Shown: piece after piece, positions 54,085 through 64,000 of the stretch
How positions within the stretch are numbered: position 1 is the first letter of the stretch
Layout: each line of letters begins with the position of its first letter
Assembly (NCBI RefSeq): GCF_014518425.1
Contig: NZ_JACVCU010000002.1
Coordinates: 372,001 to 436,000, forward strand
DNA: 64,000 nt
Source: Terrabacter sp. MAHUQ-38
GTDB lineage: Bacteria; Actinomycetota; Actinomycetes; Actinomycetales; Dermatophilaceae
Direction: 5' to 3'
Translations under genes and position numbers: made by a program
The notes under the pieces: model-generated
What the model was told of the DNA's origin: nothing
The model's input: the letters and a program-made list of their open reading frames with translations, nothing else
Database searches by the model: none

Positions 54085-56076
54085 TCAGTGCTGGTGCTCG
54101 AGCAGCTCCTGACGGCCAGAGCCCAGGACGGTCAGCGGGAGCAGGGTCTTGCCCGTCGGCCCGATCTCGATCTCGGTGCCCATCTGCGGGCACACGCCGC
54201 AGTCGAAGCACGGCGTCCAGCGGCAGTCGTCGACCTCGGTCTCGTCGAGGGCGTCCTGCCAGTCCTCCCAGAGCCAGTCCTTGTCGAGACCCGAGTCGAG
54301 GTGGTCCCAGGGCAGCACCTCGGACTCGCCCCGCTCACGCGTCGTGTACCAGGCGAGGTCGACCGGCGTGTCGGCGAACGCCTCCTCGGCGCACCGCATC
54401 CAGCGCTCGTAGGAGAAGTGCTCGCTCCACCCGTCGAAGCGGCCGCCGTCGCGCCACACGGCCTCGATGACGCGTCCGACGCGGCGGTCGCCACGTGAGA
54501 GCAGGCCCTCGACGATGCCGGGCTGTCCGTCGTGGTAGCGGAACCCGATCGAGCTGCCGTAGCGCTTGTCGGCGCGGATCGCCTCGCGCAGCTTGAGCAG
54601 CCGTGCGTCGGTCTCCTCGACGCCGAGCTGCGAGGCCCACTGGAACGGCGTGTGCGGCTTCGGCACGAACCCGCCGATGGAGACGGTGCAGCGGATGTCG
54701 CGACGGCCCGAGACCTGGCGACCGGTCTCGATGACCTTCTTGGCCAGCTCGGCGATCTGGAGGACGTCGTCGTCGGTCTCGGTGGGCAGACCGCACATGA
54801 AGTAGAGCTTCACCTGCCGCCAGCCGGCGCGGTACGCAGCAGCGACGGTGTTGATGAGGTCCTCCTCGGACACCATCTTGTTGATGACCTTGCGGATGCG
54901 CTCCGACCCGCCCTCCGGCGCGAAGGTGAGGCCCGAGCGGCGGCCGTTGCGGGTCAGCTCGTTGGCGAGGTCGATGTTGAAGGCGTCGACGCGCGTCGAC
55001 GGCAGCGAGAGCCCCGTCTGGGTGCCTTCGTAGCGGTCCGCGAGGCCCTTGGTGAGGTCGGCGATCTCGGAGTGGTCGGCCGAGCTCAGCGAGAGCAGGC
55101 CCACCTCCTCGAACCCCGTCGCGGCGAGCCCGCGTTCGACCATCTCGCCGATGCCGGTGATCGACCGCTCGCGCACGGGGCGCGTGATCATGCCCGCCTG
55201 GCAGAAGCGGCAGCCGCGCGTGCAGCCGCGGAAGATCTCGACGGACATGCGCTCGTGCACGGACTCGGCGAGCGGCACCAGCGGCTGCTTCGGGTAGGGC
55301 CACGCGTCGAGGTCCATGACGGTGTGCTTCGCGACGCGCCAGGGCACACCGTGCGCGTCGGGCGACGGCGCGACCCGCTGGATGCGCCCGTCGGGCAGGT
55401 AGGACACGTCGTAGAAGCCGGGCACGTAGACACCGCCGGTGCGGGCGAGGCGCAGCAGCACCTCGCGGCGCCCGCCCGGACGGCCCTGCGCCTTCCACTC
55501 CCCGACGATGTCGGTGACCGTGAGGACCGCCTGCTCGCCGTCCCCGACGATGGCCGCGTCGATGAACTCAGCGATCGGCTCGGGGTTGAACGCCGCGTGA
55601 CCCCCGGCGATGACGATGGGGTCGTCGACGTCGCGGTCGGCCGCGCGCAGTGCCATGCCGGCGAGCTCGAGCGCGGTCAGCATGTTGGTGTAGCCGAGCT
55701 CGGTCGAGAAGCTGACGCCGAACAGGTCGAAGTCGCGCACCGAGCGGTGGCCGTCGACGGTGAACTGCGGCAGGCCTGCTTCCCGCAGCTGCGCCTCCAT
55801 GTCGGGCCACACGGCATAGGTGCGCTCGGCGAGGGCGTCAGAACGCTCGTTGAGGACCTCGTAGAGGATCATGACACCCTGGTTGGGGACGCCGACCTCG
55901 TAGGCGTCGGGGTACATGAGCGCCCAGCGCGTGGTGAGCTCCTCGCCGCCGGGGGCGTGGCCGCCGACGTTCCAGTCCTTGACCGTGGAGTTGAGCTCAC
56001 CGCCGACGTACTGGATGGGCTTGTTGACCCGCTCCAGCAGGGGCTCGAGGGCGTTGAACAGGGACTCTCCAGGCAT
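54085..56076 (-). CDS. B12-binding-domain radical SAM protein (TIGR03960-type)
   Basis: The 663-residue protein has an N-terminal B12-binding-like region, a radical SAM domain with C-T-R-G-C-R-F-C near 283-290 and a C-terminal domain ending in a C-x2-C-G-V-C-type cluster region. TIGR03960 proteins usually precede a TIGR03936 partner, rne and rplU in Actinobacteria; none of those follow here. The function is unknown, perhaps RNA modification. Start ATG at 56076. It is followed on the other strand by the secreted-protein genes. Confidence 0.86.
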   Translation of the reverse strand: MPGESLFNALEPLLERVNKPIQYVGGELNSTVKDWNVGGHAPGGEELTTRWALMYPDAYEVGVPNQGVMILYEVLNERSDALAERTYAVWPDMEAQLREAGLPQFTVDGHRSVRDFDLFGVSFSTELGYTNMLTALELAGMALRAADRDVDDPIVIAGGHAAFNPEPIAEFIDAAIVGDGEQAVLTVTDIVGEWKAQGRPGGRREVLLRLARTGGVYVPGFYDVSYLPDGRIQRVAPSPDAHGVPWRVAKHTVMDLDAWPYPKQPLVPLAESVHERMSVEIFRGCTRGCRFCQAGMITRPVRERSITGIGEMVERGLAATGFEEVGLLSLSSADHSEIADLTKGLADRYEGTQTGLSLPSTRVDAFNIDLANELTRNGRRSGLTFAPEGGSERIRKVINKMVSEEDLINTVAAAYRAGWRQVKLYFMCGLPTETDDDVLQIAELAKKVIETGRQVSGRRDIRCTVSIGGFVPKPHTPFQWASQLGVEETDARLLKLREAIRADKRYGSSIGFRYHDGQPGIVEGLLSRGDRRVGRVIEAVWRDGGRFDGWSEHFSYERWMRCAEEAFADTPVDLAWYTTRERGESEVLPWDHLDSGLDKDWLWEDWQDALDETEVDDCRWTPCFDCGVCPQMGTEIEIGPTGKTLLPLTVLGSGRQELLEHQH

Positions 56077-56148
56077 CCGTCCATGGTAAGGGTTCTCGGG
56101 TTCGGCGCGCGTCGCGCCTGGACTGACGAGCGAAGCGAGCCAGACAAC

Positions 56149-58002
56149 TCAGTACATGGCGTCGAGCTCGGCGCGGTGCTTCTCCGTGACGGCCTTGCGG
56201 CGCAGCTTCATGCTCGGCGTGAGGTCCCCCTCCTCGATCGTGAGGTCCTTGTCGAGGATCGTGAACTTCTTGATCGTCTCCCAGCGGTTGAGGCTGTCGT
56301 TGAGCCGGTCGACGTAGCCCTGGACGAGCGCGCGCGCCTGCGGTGAGGACACGACCTCCGCGTAGGACGCGCCCTCGAGCCCCACGGTCGGCGCCCACGC
56401 CGCCATCGCGTCCGGGTCGAGGGTCACGAGCGCCGTCGCATAGTTGTGGCCGGCGCCGTGGACGAGGAACTGGCTGACGAACGGGCACAGGCCCTTGAAG
56501 CGCGCCTCGATCTCTGCCGGGGCGACGTACTTGCCGCCTGAGGTCTTGAAGAGATCCTTCTTGCGGTCCGTGACGTAGAGGTAGCCCCGGTCGTCGATGC
56601 GTCCGATGTCGCCCGTGTGGAACCAGCCGTCCTCCGTGAGCACCTCGGCCGTGGCCTCCGGGTTGTTGTGGTACCCGCGCATGACACCGGGGCCCCTGAC
56701 GAGGATCTCGCCGTCCTCGTCGGCGATGCGCACCTCGGTGCCGGGCAGCGGCCAGCCGACCGAGCCGTACTGGTACGAGCCGTGCTGGGGCTGGTTGACG
56801 GTGGTGCCGGACGACGTCTCGGTGAGGCCGTATCCCTCCTGGACGAGCAGGCCGACGGAGCCGAACCACCGGGCGACGTCGGCGTTGAGGGGCGCGGAGC
56901 CGCTGATCATGAACCGGACCCGGCCGCCGAAGCGCTCCTGCACCTTGTGCAGGACCAGCTTCGTGGCGAGGTCGTGCCGGCGCCTCAGGCCGGGCGACGG
57001 CTCCTCGCCGCGCGCCCGGACGTCGCGCATCTCGCCGCCGACCTCGAGGGCCCAGTCGATGAGCTTCTTCTTGATGCCCTTCTCTCCGGCGAACATCAGC
57101 ATGATGCGGCCGTGCGCCTTCTCGAAGATGCGGGGCGGGCCGGCCATGAAGGTCGGCTTGACGATGCCCATGTTGTCGACGATCTTGTCGACCCGGCCGT
57201 CGACGGCGGTCGGGAACCCGATCTGCAGGCCCGTCGCGATGAGCATCTTTCCGAAGACGTGCGAGAGCGGCAGCCAGAGGAACTGGAGGTCGTCCTTGGT
57301 CAGCGTGCCGATCGCGTCGATGACCGCGCCCTCGTAGACGACGCTGTCGTGGACGAGGCGCACACCCTTGGGCCGACCGGTCGTCCCGGACGTGTAGATG
57401 ACGACGGCGAGGCTCTCCGGGGTCAGCTGGTCGATGCGCGAGTCGACGAGGTCGGGAGTGGCCGCGAGCCACTCCTTGCCTCGTCCGGCGAGCTCGTCGG
57501 TGGTGATGACCCAGCCGTCGTCGCTGGCGGGCCCGGTCAGGGAGACGACCTGGCGCACGCCCGGGATCTCGGAGCGGACCTGCTGCAGCTTGGCGACCTG
57601 CTCCTCGTTCTCGGCGAAGACGATGCCGCTGCCCGAGTCGGAGAGGATGTACGCGACGTCCTCGGCGATCGTCGTCGGGTAGACCGTGGTCGTGGCCCCA
57701 CCCGCGCAGATGACCGCGAGGTCGGCGAGGATCCACTCCACCCGCGTCGTCGCCGCGATCGCGACCCGGTCCTCCAGCTGCACCCCGAGGCTGATGAGGC
57801 CGGCCGCCCACTGCTCGACCGTCTCGTAGGTCTGTCGCCACGTGAGGGTGGTCAGCTCGGTCGACCCGTCGGCGAAGTAGAGGTAGGCCGGCGAGTCGGG
57901 CGTCTCGCGCACCCGGTTGCGAAAGAGCGCACCCACGCTGGGAGCGCGACCGTCGAGGACGTCCTGGTCGACGTCGCGGTCGGCAAGTGCCTGGAGGGGC
58001 AT
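56149..58002 (-). CDS. AMP-forming long-chain fatty-acid--CoA ligase
   Basis: This 617-residue enzyme activates fatty acids to acyl-CoA via an acyl-AMP. It has the P-loop Y-T-S-G-T-T-G-R-P-K-G near 175-186, the Y-G-L-T-E-T-S motif near 387 and the adenylate motif G-W-F-H-T-G-D-I near 455, with the C-terminal K-T-S-G-G-K-Y catalytic region. Start ATG at 58002 has a strong AAAGGAG site 6-7 bases upstream. Lipid synthesis or degradation are both possible; it stands alone between rodA and the radical SAM gene. Confidence 0.9.
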   Translation of the reverse strand: MPLQALADRDVDQDVLDGRAPSVGALFRNRVRETPDSPAYLYFADGSTELTTLTWRQTYETVEQWAAGLISLGVQLEDRVAIAATTRVEWILADLAVICAGGATTTVYPTTIAEDVAYILSDSGSGIVFAENEEQVAKLQQVRSEIPGVRQVVSLTGPASDDGWVITTDELAGRGKEWLAATPDLVDSRIDQLTPESLAVVIYTSGTTGRPKGVRLVHDSVVYEGAVIDAIGTLTKDDLQFLWLPLSHVFGKMLIATGLQIGFPTAVDGRVDKIVDNMGIVKPTFMAGPPRIFEKAHGRIMLMFAGEKGIKKKLIDWALEVGGEMRDVRARGEEPSPGLRRRHDLATKLVLHKVQERFGGRVRFMISGSAPLNADVARWFGSVGLLVQEGYGLTETSSGTTVNQPQHGSYQYGSVGWPLPGTEVRIADEDGEILVRGPGVMRGYHNNPEATAEVLTEDGWFHTGDIGRIDDRGYLYVTDRKKDLFKTSGGKYVAPAEIEARFKGLCPFVSQFLVHGAGHNYATALVTLDPDAMAAWAPTVGLEGASYAEVVSSPQARALVQGYVDRLNDSLNRWETIKKFTILDKDLTIEEGDLTPSMKLRRKAVTEKHRAELDAMY

Positions 58003-58156
58003 CTGAACTCCTTTGTCACTGCGGCCGCTCGTCATCGGCGTCTGCGCGCGCCCGCCATGCCCGGATGATGTCAACAATCGGACTGCCAGTCACGCATTCG
58101 CCGGCGTTCCACATCGAACTGTGACCCGTGGGTAACTTCATCGCGCCCGGGCGGCA

Positions 58157-59362
58157 TCACGGCCGGCCGAGCGGACGTGCCCGGAGGCCGACGGTCCGCC
58201 TGCGCTGCGACGCCGACGCGACGTTGCCGACGAGTCCCAGCGCGATCCACGACGCGATGAGCGAGGACCCTCCGCTCGACACGAACGGCAGCGGCAGCCC
58301 GGTGACCGGCATGAGACCGAGGTTCATCCCGATGTTCTCGAAGGCCTGGACCCCGAACCACACCGCGACACCGATCGTCACGAGGCGCCCGAACGCGTCG
58401 GCCCGCCGCGCGACGACGACGCAGCGCACGACGATGAAGCCGATGAGGACGACGAGCCCGGCGGCGCCGATGAAGCCCAGCTCCTCCCCCGCCACCGAGA
58501 AGACGAAGTCGGTCTCCTGGAAGGGGATGAAGCCACCCTGCGTCTGCCGGCCCTCGAAGAGGCCCTGGCCGCCGAGTCCGCCGGAGCCGATCGCGATGCG
58601 CGCCTGTCGCGTCTGGTAGCCGATGCCCTGAGGGTCGAGCGACGGGTCGAGGAAGGCGCGCAACCGGTTGCGCTGGTACGTCGAGAGCACCGGCGTGAGG
58701 AAGGCCGCCGCGACGACACCGGCGCCGGCGACGAGCACAGCGAGCGTCCACAGCAACGGCGCACCCGCCGCCGCGATGATGACGACCGACATCGCGACGA
58801 GGACGAGCGCAGAACCGAGGTCGGGTTGTGCGAGCACGAGCACGACCGGGATGCCGGCGACGACCCACGCGAGGGCGACGTCGCGGTGCGGCTGGCGAAG
58901 CCGGCGTTCGGACCGTTCGGCGAGGAGCATCGCGAGACCGAGGGCGAGGGCCACCTTCATGAGCTCGGAGGGCTGCAGGCTCAGTGCGCCGGGCAGCCGG
59001 ATCCACGACCGCGACCCGTTGACCGTGGTGCCCAGCGGCGAGACGACCGCGGCGAGTCCGAGGACCGCGAGCACGTAGACGACAGGTGCCGCCGCCCGCA
59101 CCGCCCGTACGTCGAGGCGAGTGACCACGACGGCACACGCCACCCCGATGAGCAGGGCGACGAGCTGCTTGAGCGCGGCCGTGTCCCCGGCGCCGGCCCG
59201 GGTCGCCGACCACACGAGCACGACCCCGACCACCGAGAGGCCGAAGGCACCGATGAGCAGGCCGAGGTCGACCCGGAGCCAGGACGACCCGCCGGCGGTG
59301 CGGCCGCGCAGCCGGCTCCGTGCGGCTAGGACGGGACGATCGCCGAGAGGATCTCGCGACAC
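58157..59362 (-). CDS. rodA: RodA/FtsW/SpoVE family peptidoglycan glycosyltransferase
   Basis: RodA polymerises lipid II in the elongation machinery. The 401-residue protein has about ten transmembrane segments, with the family blocks G-S-R-S-W-I-R-L near 125, S-L-Q-P-S-E-L-M-K near 136-144, A-Q-P-D-L-G-S-A and F-I-P-F-Q-E-T-D-F-V-F-S near 284. A GTG start at 59362 overlaps ribF by 37 bases; no better start is visible. It is separated from mreBCD-mrdA by about 18 kb and sits behind ribF. FtsW is less likely, since no div/mur genes are near. Confidence 0.88.
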   Translation of the reverse strand: MSRDPLGDRPVLAARSRLRGRTAGGSSWLRVDLGLLIGAFGLSVVGVVLVWSATRAGAGDTAALKQLVALLIGVACAVVVTRLDVRAVRAAAPVVYVLAVLGLAAVVSPLGTTVNGSRSWIRLPGALSLQPSELMKVALALGLAMLLAERSERRLRQPHRDVALAWVVAGIPVVLVLAQPDLGSALVLVAMSVVIIAAAGAPLLWTLAVLVAGAGVVAAAFLTPVLSTYQRNRLRAFLDPSLDPQGIGYQTRQARIAIGSGGLGGQGLFEGRQTQGGFIPFQETDFVFSVAGEELGFIGAAGLVVLIGFIVVRCVVVARRADAFGRLVTIGVAVWFGVQAFENIGMNLGLMPVTGLPLPFVSSGGSSLIASWIALGLVGNVASASQRRRTVGLRARPLGRP

Positions 59363-60297
59363 CGCTCCACGTCCTGCGTCATCTGCTCGACGAGCACCTC
59401 GATCGAGTCGAACTTCAGCGTGGGTCGCAGGTGCGAGACGAACTCGACGGCGACGCGCTCACCGTAGAGGTCGAGGTCGGTGCGGTCGAGGACGTACGCC
59501 TCCACGCGACGCTGGTGGCCGTCGAAGGTGGGGTTCGTACCGACCGACACGGCGGCGGGCAGGGTGCGGTCGGGGTCGCCGTCAGCGAGGTCGAGACGCA
59601 CCAGCCACCCGGCATACACACCGTCGGCGGGAACGAGCCCCTCGTGGTCCTGCGACAGGTTGGCCGTCGGGAAGCCGAGCTCGCGGCCGCGGTGGTCGCC
59701 GTGCACGACGGTGCCCGTGACGCGGTGCGGGCGCCCGAGCATCTGCGCGGCGTGGTCGACCTTGCCGGCGAGCAGCTCGGCGCGCAGCTGCGTCGAGCTC
59801 CATCGGGCTCCCTGCGCCTCACCCTCTCCGATGTCGTCCAACGCGATGACCTCGAAGCCGTGGACCTCGCCGAGCTCGCGGAGGGTCTCGACGTCGCCCG
59901 AGTTGCGCACCCCGAACCGGGTGTCCTTGCCGACGACGACCGCCGCCACGCCGAGGGCCTCGACGAACGTGCCGCGGACGAACTCCTCGGGCGTCTGCTG
60001 CGCGAACTCGCGCGTGAACTCGATGACGAGGACCGCGCCGAGACCGACGGACTCGAGCGCGTCGAGGCGCTGGCCCAGCGACATCACGGCGGCGGGCGCA
60101 CGGTCGGGGTAGAGCACCGCGATCGGGTGCGGCTCGAACGTCACGGCGACGGGCAGCGCGTCTCGGGCGGCGGCCTCGCGCACGACGCGCGTCAGGACCT
60201 CCCGGTGCCCGCGGTGCACCCCGTCGAAGTTGCCGAGGGTCACGACGGTCGGGCCGAGGTCGGCCGGGATGTCGTCGAGTCCGTACCAGCGCTGCAC
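59326..60297 (-). CDS. ribF: Bifunctional riboflavin kinase / FMN adenylyltransferase
   Basis: RibF makes FMN and FAD from riboflavin. The 323-residue protein has the adenylyltransferase motif T-L-G-N-F-D-G-V-H-R-G-H near 20-31, the F-E-P-H-P motif and a C-terminal kinase domain (H-G-D-H-R-G-R-E-L-G-F-P-T-A-N-L). The GTG at 60297 gives the family-like Q-R-W-Y-G-L start; an in-frame GTG at 60336 adds 13 residues. Upstream is truB. Downstream is rodA instead of the usual rpsO. Confidence 0.93.
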   Translation of the reverse strand: MQRWYGLDDIPADLGPTVVTLGNFDGVHRGHREVLTRVVREAAARDALPVAVTFEPHPIAVLYPDRAPAAVMSLGQRLDALESVGLGAVLVIEFTREFAQQTPEEFVRGTFVEALGVAAVVVGKDTRFGVRNSGDVETLRELGEVHGFEVIALDDIGEGEAQGARWSSTQLRAELLAGKVDHAAQMLGRPHRVTGTVVHGDHRGRELGFPTANLSQDHEGLVPADGVYAGWLVRLDLADGDPDRTLPAAVSVGTNPTFDGHQRRVEAYVLDRTDLDLYGERVAVEFVSHLRPTLKFDSIEVLVEQMTQDVERCREILSAIVPS

Positions 60298-60341
60298 GGC
60301 GACCACTGTAGTGGCCGGGTCGGAGGGGTCGTGCACGCCGG

Positions 60342-61298
60342 TCAGGCCCCCGGGCCGGAGGTGGCGAAGACCACCTTGGCGCGAGCGATGGCCCGCGTCT
60401 CGTCGAGCACCGCGACCAGACGCCCGTCGGGACCGATCGCCGCCACCGCGTCGGCACCCGCCGAGCCGGTGAACGCGCTGGCGATGCGCTGGCCGTGTCC
60501 GAGGCGCACGGCATCCGCCGCCGACACCTCGTGCACGGGTAGCTGGGCGCGGGCCGCGTCGGCGATCGGCAGCAGGGGTATGCCGTCCGGTCCCTCGGCC
60601 TCGGCGGCCGCGGCCAGCGCGTCGAGGGGGATGGCCGCGTCGAGGGCGAACCGGCCCACCCGCGTGCGCCGGAGCGCCGTGAGGTGGCCGCCGACCCCGA
60701 GCGCGGCTCCGAGGTCGCGCGCGAGGGCGCGGACGTACGTGCCCGACGAGACGTCCACCTCGACGTCGACATCGACGACGTCGATGGCGGGCCCGACCTC
60801 GACAGGGGCGCTGCCCGGTCGCACGGACCGGACGTCGAAGCGGCTCACGGTCACAGGCCGAGCGGGCAGCACGACGTCGTCGCCCTGACGAACCCGGGTA
60901 TAGCTGCGCACGCCCTTGACCTTGATGGCGCTCACCGAGCTCGGCACCTGCTGGATCTCTCCCGTCAGGGCGGCCACGGCGCCCGGCAGTCGCGCCTGGA
61001 GGTCGTCGAGGTCGTCGATGCCGAGCGCCTGGGTCGTCTCACCCTCCGCGTCGTCGGTGAGGGTCGACATCCCGAGACGGATCGTCGCGGCATACGACTT
61101 GTCGCAGCCGACGAGGAAGGTGAGCAGCTTGGTGCCGCGCTCGACACCGAGGACGAGCACCCCGGTCGCCATCGGGTCGAGGGTGCCGGCGTGGCCGACC
61201 CGACGCGTGCCGCAGAGCCGACGCGCGCGGGCGACCACGTCGTGGCTCGTCCACCCCGCCGGCTTGTCGACGACGAGCAGGCCCCCGGAGCGGGTCAT
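60342..61298 (-). CDS. truB: tRNA pseudouridine(55) synthase TruB
   Basis: TruB makes pseudouridine 55 in the T-loop of tRNAs. The 318-residue protein has K-P-A-G-W-T-S-H-D near 12-20, the catalytic D41 in G-H-A-G-T-L-D-P-M-A-T-G, then the C-terminal TruB and PUA-like regions. Its start overlaps the rbfA stop by 4 bases; ribF follows. The conserved order infB-rbfA-truB-ribF holds. Confidence 0.95.
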   Translation of the reverse strand: MTRSGGLLVVDKPAGWTSHDVVARARRLCGTRRVGHAGTLDPMATGVLVLGVERGTKLLTFLVGCDKSYAATIRLGMSTLTDDAEGETTQALGIDDLDDLQARLPGAVAALTGEIQQVPSSVSAIKVKGVRSYTRVRQGDDVVLPARPVTVSRFDVRSVRPGSAPVEVGPAIDVVDVDVEVDVSSGTYVRALARDLGAALGVGGHLTALRRTRVGRFALDAAIPLDALAAAAEAEGPDGIPLLPIADAARAQLPVHEVSAADAVRLGHGQRIASAFTGSAGADAVAAIGPDGRLVAVLDETRAIARAKVVFATSGPGA

Positions 61299-61783
61299 CG
61301 GGCGTCGACGTCCGCGTCCACCTCGTCGAGGGACTCCACGGACACGCCGTCGTCGTCGGTGCGTTCGACCGGCTTGCGGTACGGGTCGGGGTCACCGGCG
61401 GGCTTGGCGTTGGCGGCGGCGCGGGCCAGCTCGGCGTCGCGGGCACGCGTCTGGGCCACGAGGTCCTCGAGGTGCGCGGCGCCCTCGGGCAGCGCGTCGG
61501 CGATGAACTCGATCGACGGCGTCAGGCGGATGCCGATGCCCTTGCCGACGGCGGACCGGATGCGGCCCTTGTTGGCCTCGAGAGCGTCGGCGGTGGCCGT
61601 GCGGTCCTCGTTGCTGCCGAAGACGGTGTAGAAGACCGACGCGTGCTGCAGGTCGCCCGTGACACGGGCATCGGTGATCGTGACGAAGCCGAGGCGTTCG
61701 TCCTTGACCCGGAACTCGAGGTACTCGGCGACGATGACCTTGATCCGGTCGGCGATCTTGCGGGCGCGGGCGGGGTCAGCCAT
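61295..61783 (-). CDS. rbfA: Ribosome-binding factor A
   Basis: RbfA binds the 30S subunit during late maturation of 16S rRNA. The 162-residue protein has R-A-R-K-I-A-D-R-I-K-V-I near the start, V-K-D-E-R-L-G-F-V-T-I-T-D near 26-38 and the KH-like core; the last 40 residues are an acidic tail. Start ATG at 61783. It lies after infB, separated by a terminator-like hairpin, and is coupled to truB. Confidence 0.95.
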   Translation of the reverse strand: MADPARARKIADRIKVIVAEYLEFRVKDERLGFVTITDARVTGDLQHASVFYTVFGSNEDRTATADALEANKGRIRSAVGKGIGIRLTPSIEFIADALPEGAAHLEDLVAQTRARDAELARAAANAKPAGDPDPYRKPVERTDDDGVSVESLDEVDADVDAR

Positions 61784-61910
61784 GGCTACCTCTGCTTTCG
61801 TGTGACGTGCGGCCGGACGGATCCGACGTGGTGATTCACCCTAGTAGCGGGCCGCAGGGCCCGCGCATTCCCATGCGGACGCCGCGGGTCGGGTGGTGGC
61901 CCGCAGACGC

Positions 61911-61947
61911 CGGACGGCGCCGACCCCGGAGGGATCGGCGCCGTCCG
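61911..61947 (-). terminator. Hairpin terminator downstream of infB
   Basis: 13 bp of perfect stem (61911-61923 with 61935-61947), three more G-C pairs across one bulged A and a 4-base loop, lying 12 bases after the infB stop on the minus strand. It separates infB from rbfA. Confidence 0.8.
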
Positions 61948-61958
61948 TCTCATGGAGC

Positions 61959-64000
<2,042 letters not shown>

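Noticed and set aside
58069-58074. TTGACA-like -35 upstream of the fatty-acid--CoA ligase
   Set aside because: No acceptable -10 lies 15-19 bases downstream.

Overview
The window is about 70% GC, uses GTG starts often, and has many ATGA/GTGA gene overlaps. It carries Actinobacteria-specific parts: a SAM-IV riboswitch, an ileS T-box, DUF4233, DUF6131, a ClgR-type regulator beside cinA, and a Gly-rich IF-2 N-terminus. Gene content fits the order Micrococcales, most likely an Intrasporangiaceae-like soil or water bacterium; that family placement is inference. No tRNA, rRNA, transposase, integrase, prophage or CRISPR array was seen. This is mostly conserved chromosomal backbone, with metabolic and secreted-protein genes interspersed, mainly on the plus strand.

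Layout. 1-8.5 kb: clgR(partial)-cinA-pgsA-rimO and ftsK on the minus strand, interleaved with a plus-strand M19 dipeptidase, a minus-strand channel-like membrane protein and a plus-strand PPOX/F420-type oxidoreductase. 8.6-10.2 kb: a SAM-IV riboswitch leading into a class V aminotransferase/cysteine desulfurase-like gene. 10.2-15.5 kb: a membrane EEP phosphatase, rnj, dapA, dfrA and thyA. 15.6-18.3 kb: ilvA and a convergent flavin monooxygenase. 18.4-22.3 kb: a tight paaABCDE operon for the aerobic phenylacetyl-CoA epoxidase. 22.4-24.4 kb: a His-tailed GNAT, azlC, azlD and a YjbR protein. 24.5-29.7 kb: a secreted unknown, trhO, a frameshifted unknown gene, dapB, and a secreted DUF1906/FG-GAP protein. 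29.9-32.6 kb: rpsO-pnp.

32.8-36.6 kb: a DUF6131 micro-protein, lpdA, and a DUF3311/monocarboxylate symporter pair. 36.7-48.9 kb: an FUSC protein, mrdA-mreD-mreC-mreB, ndk, DUF4233, an L7/L12-like membrane protein, then folC-GNAT-ileS behind a T-box leader. 49.3-53.9 kb: M28 lipoprotein peptidase, NUDIX-like DUF4916, and two secreted proteins with long leaders. 54.1-64 kb: a TIGR03960-type radical SAM protein, an AMP-forming acyl-CoA ligase, rodA, then ribF-truB-rbfA-infB(partial).

Read in the minus direction, infB-rbfA-truB-ribF ... rpsO-pnp ... dapB ... dapA-rnj ... ftsK ... pgsA-cinA-clgR is the familiar actinobacterial order. About 27 kb holding the ileS/folC/ndk/mre/rodA neighbourhood sits between ribF and rpsO, in what looks like a circularly permuted order. 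A second signal spans the window: the octamer CGGCATAC (12 copies extended to ACGGCATAC) recurs on both strands, in several reading frames and in non-coding DNA, well above chance. No clearly novel defence or mobile system was found.
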